DNA from: Cristatella mucedo
Taxonomy: Eukaryota > Bryozoa > Phylactolaemata > Cristatellidae
Direction: 5' to 3'
Length of the DNA stretch: 64,000 nucleotides
Assembly: GCA_009760855.2 (NCBI GenBank)
Contig: WPIO01000006.1
Coordinates: 1,224,001 to 1,288,000 of the forward strand
The notes below the pieces were generated by a model. It had not been told where the DNA came from. It did not search any database and was given only the letters and a program-made list of their open reading frames with translations. The translations under genes were made by a program, and so were the position numbers. Positions 46,301 to 57,341 of the stretch are shown here, one piece after another. The stretch's first letter is position 1, and each line of letters opens with the position of its first letter.

Positions 46301-48085
46301 ACCACCGCATGACTAAGATCAGACATCCGATATAGCACCAAATAAAGATTTGAGTAAGTACATTCTTAATGTTCTTTCCTATTGCAAGCTCTTATTGTAA
46401 AGCGGTCAATAAAACTAATGATTCGCTTTGATCGAAAACGATACACTCTTTTAACCCTACAAATGTCCAGTCACTGTAGTTTCTGCGGTTAACTAACGTA
46501 CCTGCAGTACATGTCGCCATCAGTCTCTGGAGTTTACTGGCAATATCTTGTTAACTACCACAGGCCTGAAGCTAGTTTACTACTTATTAAGTCATTTTCA
46601 AGTCTGCTTATTAATCAAATTATCATTTGCCAAGTCCTAAATCATGGAACTCGTACAGCCGGGGAAGAAAGGCAGTGTATCTCGAAATCATGTACAGTAA
46701 GTAAACTTTGTACCTGGGGTTCCTAAAGAATCAAAGTACAAATTTACAATTTTCTATTAGTTTCGCAGCACGAGCAATAAAATATAGGCTTTTAAGCGCT
46801 TGGGCGATTTTTTAAGGTGACGATTGCATTTGTTTTGCACCCAATGTGATTGCAGTAGTTGCAGTTAAGATTTAAATGCACTGATGCCTCTGAGCAGCGC
46901 TCGCTTGTACGTAGTGTGTGGACTTACTTGACCCTGTATAATTAGCCAGAAAATTACCTTGACTCTTTCGTTGCTTTGTATTCAATTATACATGTCAGTA
47001 TCTGAGAGGCAAAACTAAATTGCTTAACATATTTCATTTGTTACAACATAATTAACCGGGTTGATGTTGACATGGACAGTCGACTTTGACTGGTACAGCA
47101 GTCCACAACTTTAAAATATAAAAAAATGCTCCTTGGGAGCAGTTTAAATTTGAACTGCCTCATATATTGTTCAGACTTCACATCGGATATAATAACTTTG
47201 GTCAAGCGCTGCGCTTTATGGCTATCTTGTCGTTGTCTAGCTCTAATACTCATTAAAACTGAGCTTTTCCCAATTTTAGTCTATCGTACGGATCCGTTTT
47301 GGGCACTTTTTAAATTACAAAATATTAAGATTAGGCCTTGCCCTCATAAAGCTAGCAATTTAGTCTGAGCAAGTAACTGGCTAACGCTATTCTAGTTGCG
47401 GCTCAATAATCTGGTTACTGTGCTGAGTACCAATCAATCGCTTGACTAAGCAGCTTACTCGTCGACCAGCACTGCCACGATACTCTCTTTACATAGATGT
47501 AGGATTTTTACTGCAATAGCTCAAAGTCCTGTATGAAGATCGCATTTCCGAAAACCCATTTTAGCAGTCGTATCCACTGTTTCAACGAGCATGATAATAT
47601 GCATACTTTGCGCAATTCGAATAGTCTTACTTGTAGCTGCAATTTCAGTCACCCGTACTACCAAACATGGTTTCCTTTGCTGAAGTTGCCACTCTGAGTA
47701 GCATTAAAGCTGAATATTAGCATGCTAGGAAACTTATGATCTGACATGCTTCATTGCTCAGGCTGCAAGAATTCTTATGAGAATGCTTTCGTTACTATGT
47801 AGCCGGACCTCAGTAGACCTCTGGTTCATGCGTTATTTGCAAGTAGAGTCATTTGGAAATAGAATCCTTGTTCATAGATTCCATTGCAAACAGACCAGGC
47901 ACCTGCAAGTTGTTAGGAGTCATTTGCATGTTGTCGTTTAAATAATAAAATATGGCTCCTTAAGACGTATTGCTGGCTTGCCAATTTCAGCAACTGAGCT
48001 TTAGTGATGGCCTGCAATGGTTCTCCATTCGACACCTTATAATCTTGACATCGTCTAGCCTCACAGTAGTAGCAGCAGGAGCAAA
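43321..48085. other. Unassigned stretch
   Basis: A small direct repeat of about 11 bp (TGACATGATC) occurs at 43355-43395. At 45.6-45.97 kb both strands are open for more than 300 nt without recognisable content. Otherwise nothing is supported. Confidence 0.35.
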
Positions 48086-48089
48086 AGTA

Positions 48090-49085
48090 AGATGATGTCT
48101 CTCTGCCTGTAAATCTACGAAGCCGCTAAGACCAAGTGGCAGTTACACACGAGGATTTTCAATAGAGCACTCAAAGTCTGACCAGCGTAAGCACTCATAA
48201 ATGGTAGGCCTATGATAGCCACCAGACTTTATCTAGCCCAGCGAAGAGAAATGGATTAGCGTAGCTGATTCAAGAAGGCATGGGGCCGTGATAGTCTACT
48301 AGGTAAGGCTACTTTTTACGAACCCGGTCGTGAAGTCGTGGCCTAGAATCCTTCAGTGGGCGATTCTCTATTGCCACAGCAACCTTTGGTGATTGCCTTT
48401 GAGGTTCGTGTGCCGCTAGACGAAAAGAGGCTGTGAAGTGAGATGGTATTCGAGGAAGTACGTACTATGAGATATTACTTTAGAGCTGCTGGAAAGGATA
48501 AGCATAAGCATCGGCATAAGAATAGTAGATTTCATTGCGTAAGAACTAAGGAAGTGGGTTTCCCAGTCTAGGACCTTCGAAGCAAAACATCCTGTCGCCA
48601 ATCATCTATGAGAGCAGGAACATAACAGCTAATTTATTGCATATAGAGAGGCTGAGGGCACGAAACGAATGAATTTGGTACAGCAGTGTGGCTAGTTATA
48701 CAAATATGAAGGAGCTAGGCCCTGGCAGGCCTTGTAAGTCAGTGTAACAATTTTTCCTCTAGCATTTAGTTGACCAGGAGCTATAAGAGCTCGGTCAGCA
48801 AGGAAGACACATGGTAGAACCTCTGTGATCTATAAACAAGCCTTGCAGCCATATTCGTCGCGAGCTACGGAGGTGTAATAGCTTTTCTCAATCAAGATCG
48901 AACTGTAGTTGTCAAACCTAGACAGAAGCAGGGAGCTAGTTTTTCGCTAGCCATAGTGATAGGCAGTTCCTAATAATACACTGAGCTTGGATCAGGTGGT
49001 ATTGGATCTGTGGAGACAGTTTTTATAGTGACATTTTTGAAATTTAAGCTGCTATCAAAGAAGAAACCAAAATGCCTGCACTGGG
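48090..49085 (-). pseudogene. LINE-A copy, 3' half, split by a SINE
   Basis: Read on the minus strand from the right it follows LINE-A: reverse-transcriptase C-terminal remnants (about 48.85-49.0 kb), the 3' UTR with CCTGGCAGGCCTTGTAAGTC, GGGTTTCCCAGTCTAGGACC (antisense of the 'tagactgtggaactcgc' block) and GCGAAGAGAAATGGATTAGC. The left end near 48100 still shows CTCTGCCTGTAAATCTACGA, the antisense of the UTR end. It is interrupted at 48284-48443 by a SINE in the opposite orientation. All frames are broken. Confidence 0.7.
48284..48443 (+). mobile_element. tRNA-derived SINE, copy 6, nested in LINE-A
   Basis: TCTACTAGGTAAGGCTACTT, GTCGTGGCCTAGAATCCTTC, AGTGGGCGATTCTCTATTGC, CTTTGGTGATTGCCTTTGAG and AAAAGAGGCTGTGAAGTGAG follow the family order. 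LINE-A sequence continues on both sides, so the SINE inserted later. Confidence 0.75.
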
Positions 49086-49089
49086 CCAA

Positions 49090-50315
49090 AGGAGCTCTAT
49101 AGTAAAAGTAAGAGTACTACATTTGCACAGCGCCCTCAAAGAACTCAATCTCTTTATCGGTACTTTAAATTTGCGTTAAAGGAAGCTTGATTGAATGGTT
49201 AGCAGTAGCACCTTCAATGAACAACAATGGGACATGGTTAGAGGTGGTATGTACAGGGTAAGCAAGCAAATATGGTTAGTGGCAGCATGCACAGGCTATT
49301 AGCACACATAAGCTCATAAAGGACGAATCACAAGGACCCACTAAATGCTGTTATAAATAGGTGAGCTCTTAGCTTTTTCAATGTCGACAGGTCAGTGGAT
49401 GTCGTGGCACCAGTCGGAAGTGAGTTTCAGGCTTTGGGTGCATGCGAACTGAACATGTGACCTCCAAAGGCATTGAGGTTCGTTTGCAGTATAGTTAAAC
49501 GGTTAGATTCTGAAAGGCTGGTGGTACGATGCTTTTCCTGGTGGGGGAGTAGATATGATAGGCAGGTTAGAGCCACACGATGAAGAAACCTTAAGGCGAG
49601 TTAAAAAAAGACCTTGAAGTCGATTCTTCGCTTGGCAGGGAGCCAGTGCAGGTCAGTGAGAAGTGGTGGGATGCAGCAACTGCTACGCTCACGACTGACA
49701 AGCCTAGTTGCAGAGCTTTACACCAGCTGTAGGTGCATGATGGCACCGACCGGTAGATCAGCAAGCAGTGAGTTGCAAAAGTCAAGGCGGGATGTCAGTA
49801 ATGAATGGGCCAATTTAGACGTAGTATCCTTGCCTAAGCAAGCCCGAATTTTAGCAATGTCGTGTGGCTGGAACTAGGCAGACTCGACTGCCGAGCTGAT
49901 GTGGTCATCTCATGAAAGGTCACTTTGGAACCGGGTACTTATATTTCGTGCAGATTCAACTGGAGATATGCTGACAGAACCAATTTTGAGCGCTAGGTTT
50001 CTAATTTCAGACTCAGGCTTTGTTTTAACCTTACTAGTAGGTCGGCGCTAGCAACACTAAATTTAAGAAAGTTTATTTCCATCCTCTTTGGATGTTCATA
50101 CATCCAGTAATGGAATTGAGAAAATCGCCGTGCTACACCCTGCACGGTTATGAGGGATAGAAGAAAAGGTACAATTGAGTGTCATCTGCATGGCGATAAA
50201 AGCCTAGATTGTGCAATCATATCGGGAAGAGGGAGAGCATAAGCCGAGAACATATCCGGACCAAACACATAGAACTGAGGTGCCCCATACTTAAGTGGTT
50301 GTCAGAGTCACTCGT
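49090..50315 (-). pseudogene. LINE-B copy, reverse transcriptase to 3' end
   Basis: From right to left on the minus strand: GAPQFYVFGPDMFSAYALPL-like text around 50280 (the usual GSVLGPLLF...LPL region), then HNLGF, an insertion, and HADDTQLYL (the catalytic ADD is kept but its surroundings are altered, about 50190), a C-terminal block with LTDLHWLPAKRRIDFKVFF-like text (about 49610-49660), then the 3' UTR (GGCTTTGGGTGCATGCGAAC antisense, CAAATATGGTTAGTGGCAGC, CCCTCAAAGAACTCAATCTC) to a poor AGTA-rich tail at 49090. Frameshifts separate these pieces. It lies directly right of a LINE-A copy in the same orientation. Confidence 0.75.
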
Positions 50316-50670
50316 CTTGTATTTAATAATCATGGCTGCCCTCTTTTAGCTGAAGTAGCCCAGTATCAATTAATATGAACCCTATAGCCTACTTCAGCAT
50401 CAAAGAGCTGTATCTGCTACCTCAGCTTCTGTGCAAGCTTCAGAACCCTAATTAATAAATAGCACAAACCTAAAATTCTCATTACAAATAGAAAAAATAA
50501 AGAAAAATTTGGAGCCTCTGAGGACGCAATCATATTGTAGCAGAGATTACAAGCGTTGATTTTATACCACAGCATCACTTGAAATAATTCATTTGAGCGG
50601 TTCCAGACAGTGGATTTTAAAATAACACAATTCAAGTGACGAAATGAATTTATCTTTATAAAGGTCTACC
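50316..50670. other. Unassigned stretch
   Basis: No supported feature. Confidence 0.4.
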
Positions 50671-50671
50671 G

Positions 50672-50812
50672 ATCCAACGAGCTCGTTTATTTAGCGACAG
50701 AAGAGTCTCAGACAAAATCACTCTGCTAGGGACTAGCAATACAGAATTTCCGCTGCAGTAATCGAACTCGCGACCTCACCATACCCCTGGGCTAAGTCCC
50801 AAGAGCACTAAT
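50672..50812 (-). mobile_element. tRNA-derived SINE, copy 7
   Basis: TTTATTTAGCGACAGAAGAG, then GCAGTAATCGAACTCGCGAC and CTCACC give the minus-strand family order: 3' body, B box (GTTCGATTACT), and a degenerate A-box side. Confidence 0.65.
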
Positions 50813-51345
50813 CTAAGATCAGAGCAGCAGTGTGCATTCTCCACAGTCTTCGAATCGAACCATACAAAAATAGCGAAGATAACTAACTAGTCAAAATTAA
50901 AGAAGCAGCTCTTTTATGTGCAGGTATGCAAATGATGGCAGTGTAAAAATAAAAAAATTTCATCCCAAATGAATCGAAGACATTGCCAATGCCTTAGCTA
51001 GAAAATTTGGCTCTATTAAAGTCCGGTTTGAGACGTTTCAAACTCAAAAAAAGCCGATGCCACAAACCAGCTGCTAGCATTCTTAAACTTCACACTATTG
51101 AATCAATGACAACTCTGATTGGCTGCAACTTAGTGAGGATTACCACCAGCCGGGTATTTATGCACGATCCTCAAGCATATCCTCTGGCATTTGGTATTTC
51201 ACTGAGGAGTCCTAATAAATCAGTGAGTGCTGCCAACTGTCGACTTTGCCTCACTATAAGAATGTAAATGCAATGAGTCCAAGGTTGTTCAAATGCAATT
51301 TTTACTCTTACTGAAATAACAACTCTTCGTTTTCTTGAACGTTGA
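50813..51345. other. Unassigned stretch
   Basis: An 86-codon plus-strand frame (51007-51267) is not recognised. Confidence 0.35.
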
Positions 51346-51349
51346 CTAT

Positions 51350-51545
51350 ACTTGGTAATTTAATTATTAAGTTGAATATTTAAATATGTTAGCATCATTA
51401 TACTATAAAAATGTTAAATATAAATAAATATAAATATGTATATATACCTACTTTTACATTTAGAATATAATACAATTTATATTCAATATTTAATGTAAAT
51501 ATATTTACATTTAAATTTATTTATTACGCTTATGATCCTCTTTAT
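51350..51545. other. Very AT-rich block
   Basis: About 190 bp with few G or C, made of TAAATATAAATA-like words and short self-complementary runs (ATATTTAAATAT, AAATATATTT). It could be a matrix-attachment or easily unwound region; no function is shown. Confidence 0.6.
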
Positions 51546-53700
51546 TTAGGCCACAAGCACTTCACGAACAAAAATTATTTTTATAATACAATATCATTGT
51601 TAAGCACCCAAACACAGATCTCTCTCTATTAAGGTGTTTTGAATATACCTCAAACCTCAAACATGCACCGCGGGTACACTTACTCTGCTAAGGGTGAGCT
51701 AACTCTCTTCCCAACTCATACAAATATCTTGATTTCTATCTATCAGTGCCCCTGCTAGCGTTTATAACACCTTCCCTTTAGTGGTTGAATATTAATCTCC
51801 AAATTAAACAATCTGTGTGAAATCTGTTCCGTATTAGGAATAAACTAGCCTAGTTTGAGACTTTTCGGAGTCACTCACGGAAATTATTCAATACTGATTC
51901 CCCGATGCAATATTTATTAGATCATGCAAAATCGGTTTTTAATTAATTTTGTAAATTCAGCCTATCCTAGCATAGTTCTAAGAGACTTCAGTAAAAATAG
52001 GTGCTTCTAAAAAAACCTACGCTCGCTTCTAGCATTTGGAGTAGATAACTACAAACTTTTACAGCTGCACAAAAATTGTTATTCAATTAGTAGGCACAAG
52101 AGTATCTTGGTCTATTCGCAGAAACCATGGGCTGAATCAGAGGTGGAATCAGGATTTTAATCGAGGGGGCACGGCCTGCATACTTTTTATGTTTGGGGTA
52201 GCAACTATAATATTTTCCTGTAGACTAAGCTAAAGATTGACAAAAACTAATAGTAGAAAATTGCTTTTGTGGTGTTTAATCGACTCGAAGTCAGTGGCGC
52301 TCATCGAGTAGAATTAAAATACAAGTTTTCTGTTAGTCGACGATCGGGAGGCTTGGTAATAGGGGGTGTGGCTTGGTAATAGGGGGGCTATATAGCCCAT
52401 GTCACTGTCCAGCTGTATTGGGTTGGGCAAATACTCTCCTGCCCTACAGTCAGTCAGTTGGACGAGTTCAGTGTAGGGTAGCGTTATTATTTTAAAGAGA
52501 CCTACGTACTAGTCTGGCCACATTTTTAATCGTGTATATGTAATGTTGCTTTGCTGCTGCATGCAATCTCTAAAGGATGAAACTAATCAAAAATCCTTGA
52601 GCGTCTAGGCTATCAACTAAAATAATCTAAGGGACCGCAGCCTATTTTTCATTTGGAGATTCATTAAGTGCTCGCTTAGGTTTTAGCCGGCGACTGGTGC
52701 TTCACTTATTGTCATCCAGTTCGGGACTTAAATTGCATCCAGCAGGAAAATGCGTCGATCAGAGATCAATCTATCAGAGACTTAATCAAAGTTCTACCTG
52801 TATCCAAAATCCGGAGTGTGGACGCTTGCAATACATTGAACAAGTGCTCCAGTCAAACTTTAGCTTCGTTGAAACGGCAGCACTACAGCAACTAGAGCTT
52901 CCAAATTACCGCGAACACACAAAGATCCGGTCTCAATGCGACCTAGCCTGCAGCTAACAGACCTCTGCCGTCTGCTTCTCAGCTATAGTCTCTCGTGAAA
53001 AGGAAGCGCTTTGCTCGAACCAAAGCAGCTAGGAACACAAGAAAAGAATCTGGATCGGTACACAAACTTTGCCTAGGTTGAAGCAAGCCATTTTCGCCTA
53101 TATTTTGCCCTGGAGCATGCGACTTCATGGTCCTGCAGCTGGCATTATCTTTGACGAAACCGAGCTCAAATTTAATGAGTCTTCAGCTCCTTAGCTGCAG
53201 CAGTCATCAGCCTGCAGTCGGAAAGAAGCAATTTGAATTTGAGTAGCCTTAGCAGTGCTACTGTTATGCTAGCACCATACGTCACTAGCATCGAGAGCTT
53301 GTTACCTATCAGCTAGTTTCAGCAAAAGCCAATAATCTAATAAATCAGCACAGGCTCGGAGACCGGAGTCTTTGATGTTAGGGGTGCCCCATGAGTATAG
53401 CTACAATCACTGGCATTGCTACACTGGATGACTTAGCACTCGATATGGCTGGCACTATAGGCTGAGGTATTTGTAGCTACCCACATTTGAACGTGCTAGA
53501 ACAAGGCATATGACATATTACCTTGCTTGCCAGATATATCAGGTAATATGCAATTCTTGGGGACAGTGTGGTCGACTAGCGTTCCAGACAGCATTGCACA
53601 TCGTGCAACCCCATTGATAGCCCTGTTCGTTATACATTTGTCAGTGCACTCTCAGCACAGTTGACAGTAATATGCACTCGTTTATGCAGTTTCACACTGT
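51546..53700. other. Unassigned stretch with one open frame
   Basis: A short direct repeat of GCTTGGTAATAGGGGG occurs twice near 52353-52389. An 86-codon plus-strand frame (52697-52957) contains four cysteines (GKCVDQ, STCIQNPEC, QCDLACS has two more) but no signal peptide or recognised domain. Confidence 0.35.
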
Positions 53701-54979
53701 GGAATGGCAGCTGCCCAAAGGGGTCACGGTATGGCAGAGATGAGCCAGTGCATGGCCCTGGCCAAAGCACGCCAATTCAGCAACAAGAAGCTTGAAACGT
53801 AGGCTTGTCAGTAATACCAGATCAAAACTTCAGCTTCACCACGGACTTTTGTTATGGCAGGTGGATCCTTGTTCATAACCCGTGGGCCACAAAGCTACCT
53901 GTAACCACAGAGGGCGTATCTGCATGCCAGCACCCCTTCCTAGGCGTCCAAGCTGCAGGGTGAGCTCCCAAATGTATGGTTCTCTGACACACAGGCGAAA
54001 TATCCATAAATTCGCGCGAGTCTTGTTTTTCTCGTGCCAAGTGGGTGGCAGTGGATCGAGGGAGATAAACTAGTGAGATAAGAACGACACCACTCATCAG
54101 TTTTAGCAGTCTCACCTTTAGAAGCCTGCCAATATTGACATAGCACTTCTCTTTGCTTATCGGTTGCACCGACTTCCTCTCAGCAGTAAAGAGGTAGCCT
54201 TTGGGTGAACCCGGAGGCTAGGCAGTGGAGATGGCATCATAAAAGTCACATGAAGGTCACTTCGTCTCTTGACGGCCCGGCAGCCACCTGCACTGGGCAA
54301 ATTTCTATCCGAGCGAAGAAGCACTGGGGCTCGGACGAGAATCATGGATGCCGAGGCTTTGCCAGTAGCCGATGGGTGAGCATGCTGAAGCGCCTGCGTT
54401 ATTGCACTTTCTCTAGTGCAAGCCCTCAGGACAAGCGCTAGGTACCGAAAGCATTCGAAGCTCGTCGACGAACGCTTGAGGCACTTTTGTAAGTGGCCAA
54501 CACCACAAAGTTGGTGCAAGCTGCAGCTGAGTTGATCCCCTGGACTGACTGGCTGGCCGTCTGCTGCATCTCACTGGGGCAGCAGAACTCTCCTCTTACA
54601 CTGCGGCAGCTCTCACCTCCCCTTAACCAGTAGCAGTAGCTTCGACAAGAAGGTTAACTATTATCGGCTGGCCCCATGGGCCAATGTTGGCCCGATCGGT
54701 CTGCCGACATTGTCAGGTGACCCTCTGCCTGACTCCTCTGTCCGAGAATGTTTGAGAGCCGGCTCAGTGCTTCGCTCTGGCCTCAGCAGTTTGTCAGCTA
54801 CATATCTGTTCTTTGTTCGAGCCATTCGACGGTTTACATTCGCCCAGGCAAGCTCCCTAGTCCCGGCACATTCGGGTTGCACTCAGGCGAGCCTGCTGCA
54901 GGCCCAATCTAGCTCCGGTTGGCTCATCCGGCTTGTAATGGTGCCGGCCGCAGAAGAGCAGGCAGCCTATTCTTCGCAG
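53700..54979. other. GC-richer island left of the ABCG exon
   Basis: The composition changes from AT-rich flanks to clearly GC-richer sequence from about 53.7 to 55.3 kb. Several overlapping open frames up to 120 codons on both strands are by-products of composition; none matches an ABCG N-terminus or any other domain. Confidence 0.4.
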
Positions 54980-55101
54980 GGTCGCCGAGTATCAGCTGGT
55001 ATTCGAAGATCTTCTCGTCAAACGAGGCAAGAAAACGGTGCTATCCGGCGTCTGCGGCGTGGCTGAGCCCGGAAAAATGCTGGCGCTTATGGGCCCAAGT
55101 G
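54980..55101 (+). CDS. ABCG (White-type) transporter exon, start of the ATPase domain
   Basis: The acceptor-like TATTCTTCGCAG ends at 54979 and a consensus donor (AGTG|GTGAGT) follows 55101. The exon reads VAEYQLVFEDLLVKRGKK, then TVLSGVCGVAEPGKMLALMG and PSG. This is the N-terminal edge of an ABCG half-transporter nucleotide-binding domain, where the family shows a 'GVsGvakPGe-LA-MGPSGaGKTTLL' pattern. The intron cuts the Walker A motif after its first GPSG, so the lysine that binds ATP would be in the next exon. ABCG proteins export lipids, pigments or drugs across membranes. The ABC signature, Walker B and membrane half were not found in the window. It may be a true exon with distant partners or a stranded gene fragment. 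Confidence 0.6.
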
Positions 55102-55138
55102 GTGAGTTCACCAACCGAAAATGCTGCAGGCTGTTCAG

Positions 55139-55216
55139 GCCACAGGTCTGAGTAAAAGCGAGCGACTGGACTACATGCTGCATGTCCTTAAGGATTTGGC
55201 GGATCTGGCCCTCAGA
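55139..55216 (+). pseudogene. Possible further ABCG fragment
   Basis: A frame reads ATGLSKSERLDYMLHVLKDL and ADLAL before broken text, resembling the helical stretch of ABCG ATPase domains that comes about 70 residues after Walker A. It is out of phase with the exon at 54980-55101 and the intervening residues are missing, so if real it is a rearranged or deleted gene piece. Confidence 0.3.
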
Positions 55217-55372
55217 TCTCAGATTCTCAGGCTGGTCTGAGATGTAATTGCTGGCAAGATCGTGTCCACGAGACCGGCTTTGGGCCGTCTATTTCAGGCA
55301 ATGTGACCCCTCAGCCAAGACCTAGCAATCGTGCTGTCTCAGATGGCTTGCCAAGCACTTCAGGGCCCTTCA

Positions 55373-55553
55373 TAAAAAAAAATCCTAGCTGATTAAACAG
55401 CCTCTTTTTGTATAGCGACAGAAGAGCCTTTACGGCTATCACCACCGCTTGCAGTGGCGATAAAAAATCACCCACCGCGGGAATCGAACCCACGACCTCG
55501 GGACCGAGGTCGTGAAAGCAACCGCCTTACCTAGTGTGCCATAGCGAAGCAGC
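55373..55553 (-). mobile_element. tRNA-derived SINE, copy 8 (most complete)
   Basis: Minus-strand order: A-box-like TGGCACACTAGGTAAGGCGG, a perfect 11-bp inverted repeat with a 2-nt loop (55491-55514), a consensus B box (GGTTCGATTCC, 55480-55490), GCGGTGGGTGAT, the GGTGGTGATAGCCGTAAAGG body, AAAAAGAGGCTGTTTAATCA and a terminal T run seen as A's at 55373-55381. With copy 1 it defines the family at about 180 bp. Confidence 0.85.
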
Positions 55554-55689
55554 ATTGAAGCACAAGCTCCTACCGAAGCCACCACTACTATGGCAGTACT
55601 TGATAGAATTAGCTGGCCTCCTGCAGCTCGGAAACCGTCACAGCTGTGCCCAGTGCTTAGTGCAACCGTTCGTCCTCCAGTGCAGTGTC

Positions 55690-56035
55690 TGCTAAAATAA
55701 TAATTTTAATAATACCGTGACAAAGCGCCCTAAGAGAACTCAATCTCTTTCTAGGCGCTTTACATTTGCTGCAAAGAAAACACGATCGAATGGTGAGTGG
55801 TATCATGCTTGAAAAATAACAAGAATAACATGGTTAGTGGTGTCATGCACAGGGTCAGCATGCAAGTGTGGTTAATGGCAGCATGCAACGGTGTCAGCAT
55901 GCATAAGCACAAAAAAGACGAACCACAGTGACCCACTAAATGCTGCCATAAATAGATGCGTTTTCAATTTCTTTTTAAATGTGGTCAAGTCAGAATATGT
56001 CATGATGGTACTCGGGAGTCTGCTGTCAAGAGAAC
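55690..56035 (-). mobile_element. LINE-B 3' end fragment
   Basis: AATAATAATTTTAATAATAC, AAGCGCCCTAAGAGAACTCA, ATCTCTTTCTAGGCGCTTTA, CAGGGTCAGCATGCAAGTGT, GACCCACTAAATGCTGCCAT and GGTCAAGTCAGAATATGTCA are the reverse complement of the LINE-B 3' UTR, one of the best-preserved copies of this part. Confidence 0.8.
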
Positions 56036-57340
56036 AGACATCTTGATAGTGGTTCAGTACTCGTGTCTGCGTATGAGAAGTTAATCTCCTTTGAGGCTAG
56101 TCTAGTCAGCAGGGAAATGCGAGCAATGCTAGATTTCTACAGCAAACAGAGTTTCAAACGAAACATTGCACGCATGCATACATGCATACATACATCATGC
56201 CTTACATAATTTCGGTTTTGCATAGAAGCCACTAATCGTGGTTCATTCGTACTGATATCCCAAATGTGCAAACGCTCAGGTGTTCAGCCAAATTAAGGAA
56301 ACTCAAGCACCCTGATGCATACATATACATATTTAATCGCTGCCATTCTTGAGCCGAAGCTTCTTTTCGCTGAGGATATTTGAAGTCTTCCTTTTAAGAT
56401 CAATTCACAGAAAAATGGTAAAATAATAAATAGTATTACTTCAACATTGGCAGAAACAGCGGAAGGCAGATCAAAGGAAATCATTTAAAATCGCACCGTC
56501 ATTTAAAGTCGCACCGTCGCCAGTTTTTGGCTGACTGAGGTCGACTTTTTGCTGTGCTAGTGTGACGTGTGTCCTCATTTACTGCCTCAAAGTCTAGTGG
56601 TGTAGATTAGCTGTTCACTGCCTTAATTTAATTAATTTCTATAGTGTCAGAAAATTCTTGGCTTCTATTATAAGTTTGGAGTTTTACCTGCACTGTTTGA
56701 AGCATAGGACGACGTTTTCCCGGCTGCATAGACCGTTTTACTGCAAGGTAGTAGAAAACTGAAAAGTATACTCACATTAAAAATATAGTGGTCACTCGTG
56801 TTCTCTAGCTTTAAATACAAGAGGCTAATATCTTCATTTCTTTTATTATTAGCTGGCTAGATAAACAGGCTATGGCCTGATCAACATTGAGCAATAGCTG
56901 TAGTGATTGTGCATTGCATTTGCTACAGACTTATCAGTAAAGGAAAGCTCTTCAATGTCGTTTGACTGGCTTAATCATAAAGCTAATTTTGCCGTTGGTT
57001 GAAGGGCCAACATAGGTGGTTAAAAGAGCACCTAAAGTGATATCATTATCTACGCCCCCAATGAGTAAATATATATCAAGCGTTGGAATGTGGATAATTT
57101 TAAATTGAAGCTACTGACCTTGGCAACTGCTAAACCAATTCGTTGCGAAATCGCTTTAGACGCTCTTTTTGGTATTATCTCTGCAATACTTTGGGCCACT
57201 CAAGCTGGGAGATGTTCACGACGCTCGGATCTGACAGAGGCATATGTAAATGTCCTGGCTTTGCAGTCGTCATTTGCTGCCAGCGAATATTAAACGAAGA
57301 CAGTCGAGTTTATTGAGCAGCTGCCTTCAGCTGCTCCTTT
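56036..57340. other. Unassigned stretch left of the minisatellite
   Basis: A 67-codon frame (57090-57293) lies in the same frame as the minisatellite's first frame, separated by one TAA at 57291-57293. This may be chance. No promoter or splice pattern was recognised. Confidence 0.35.
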
Positions 57341-57341
57341 C

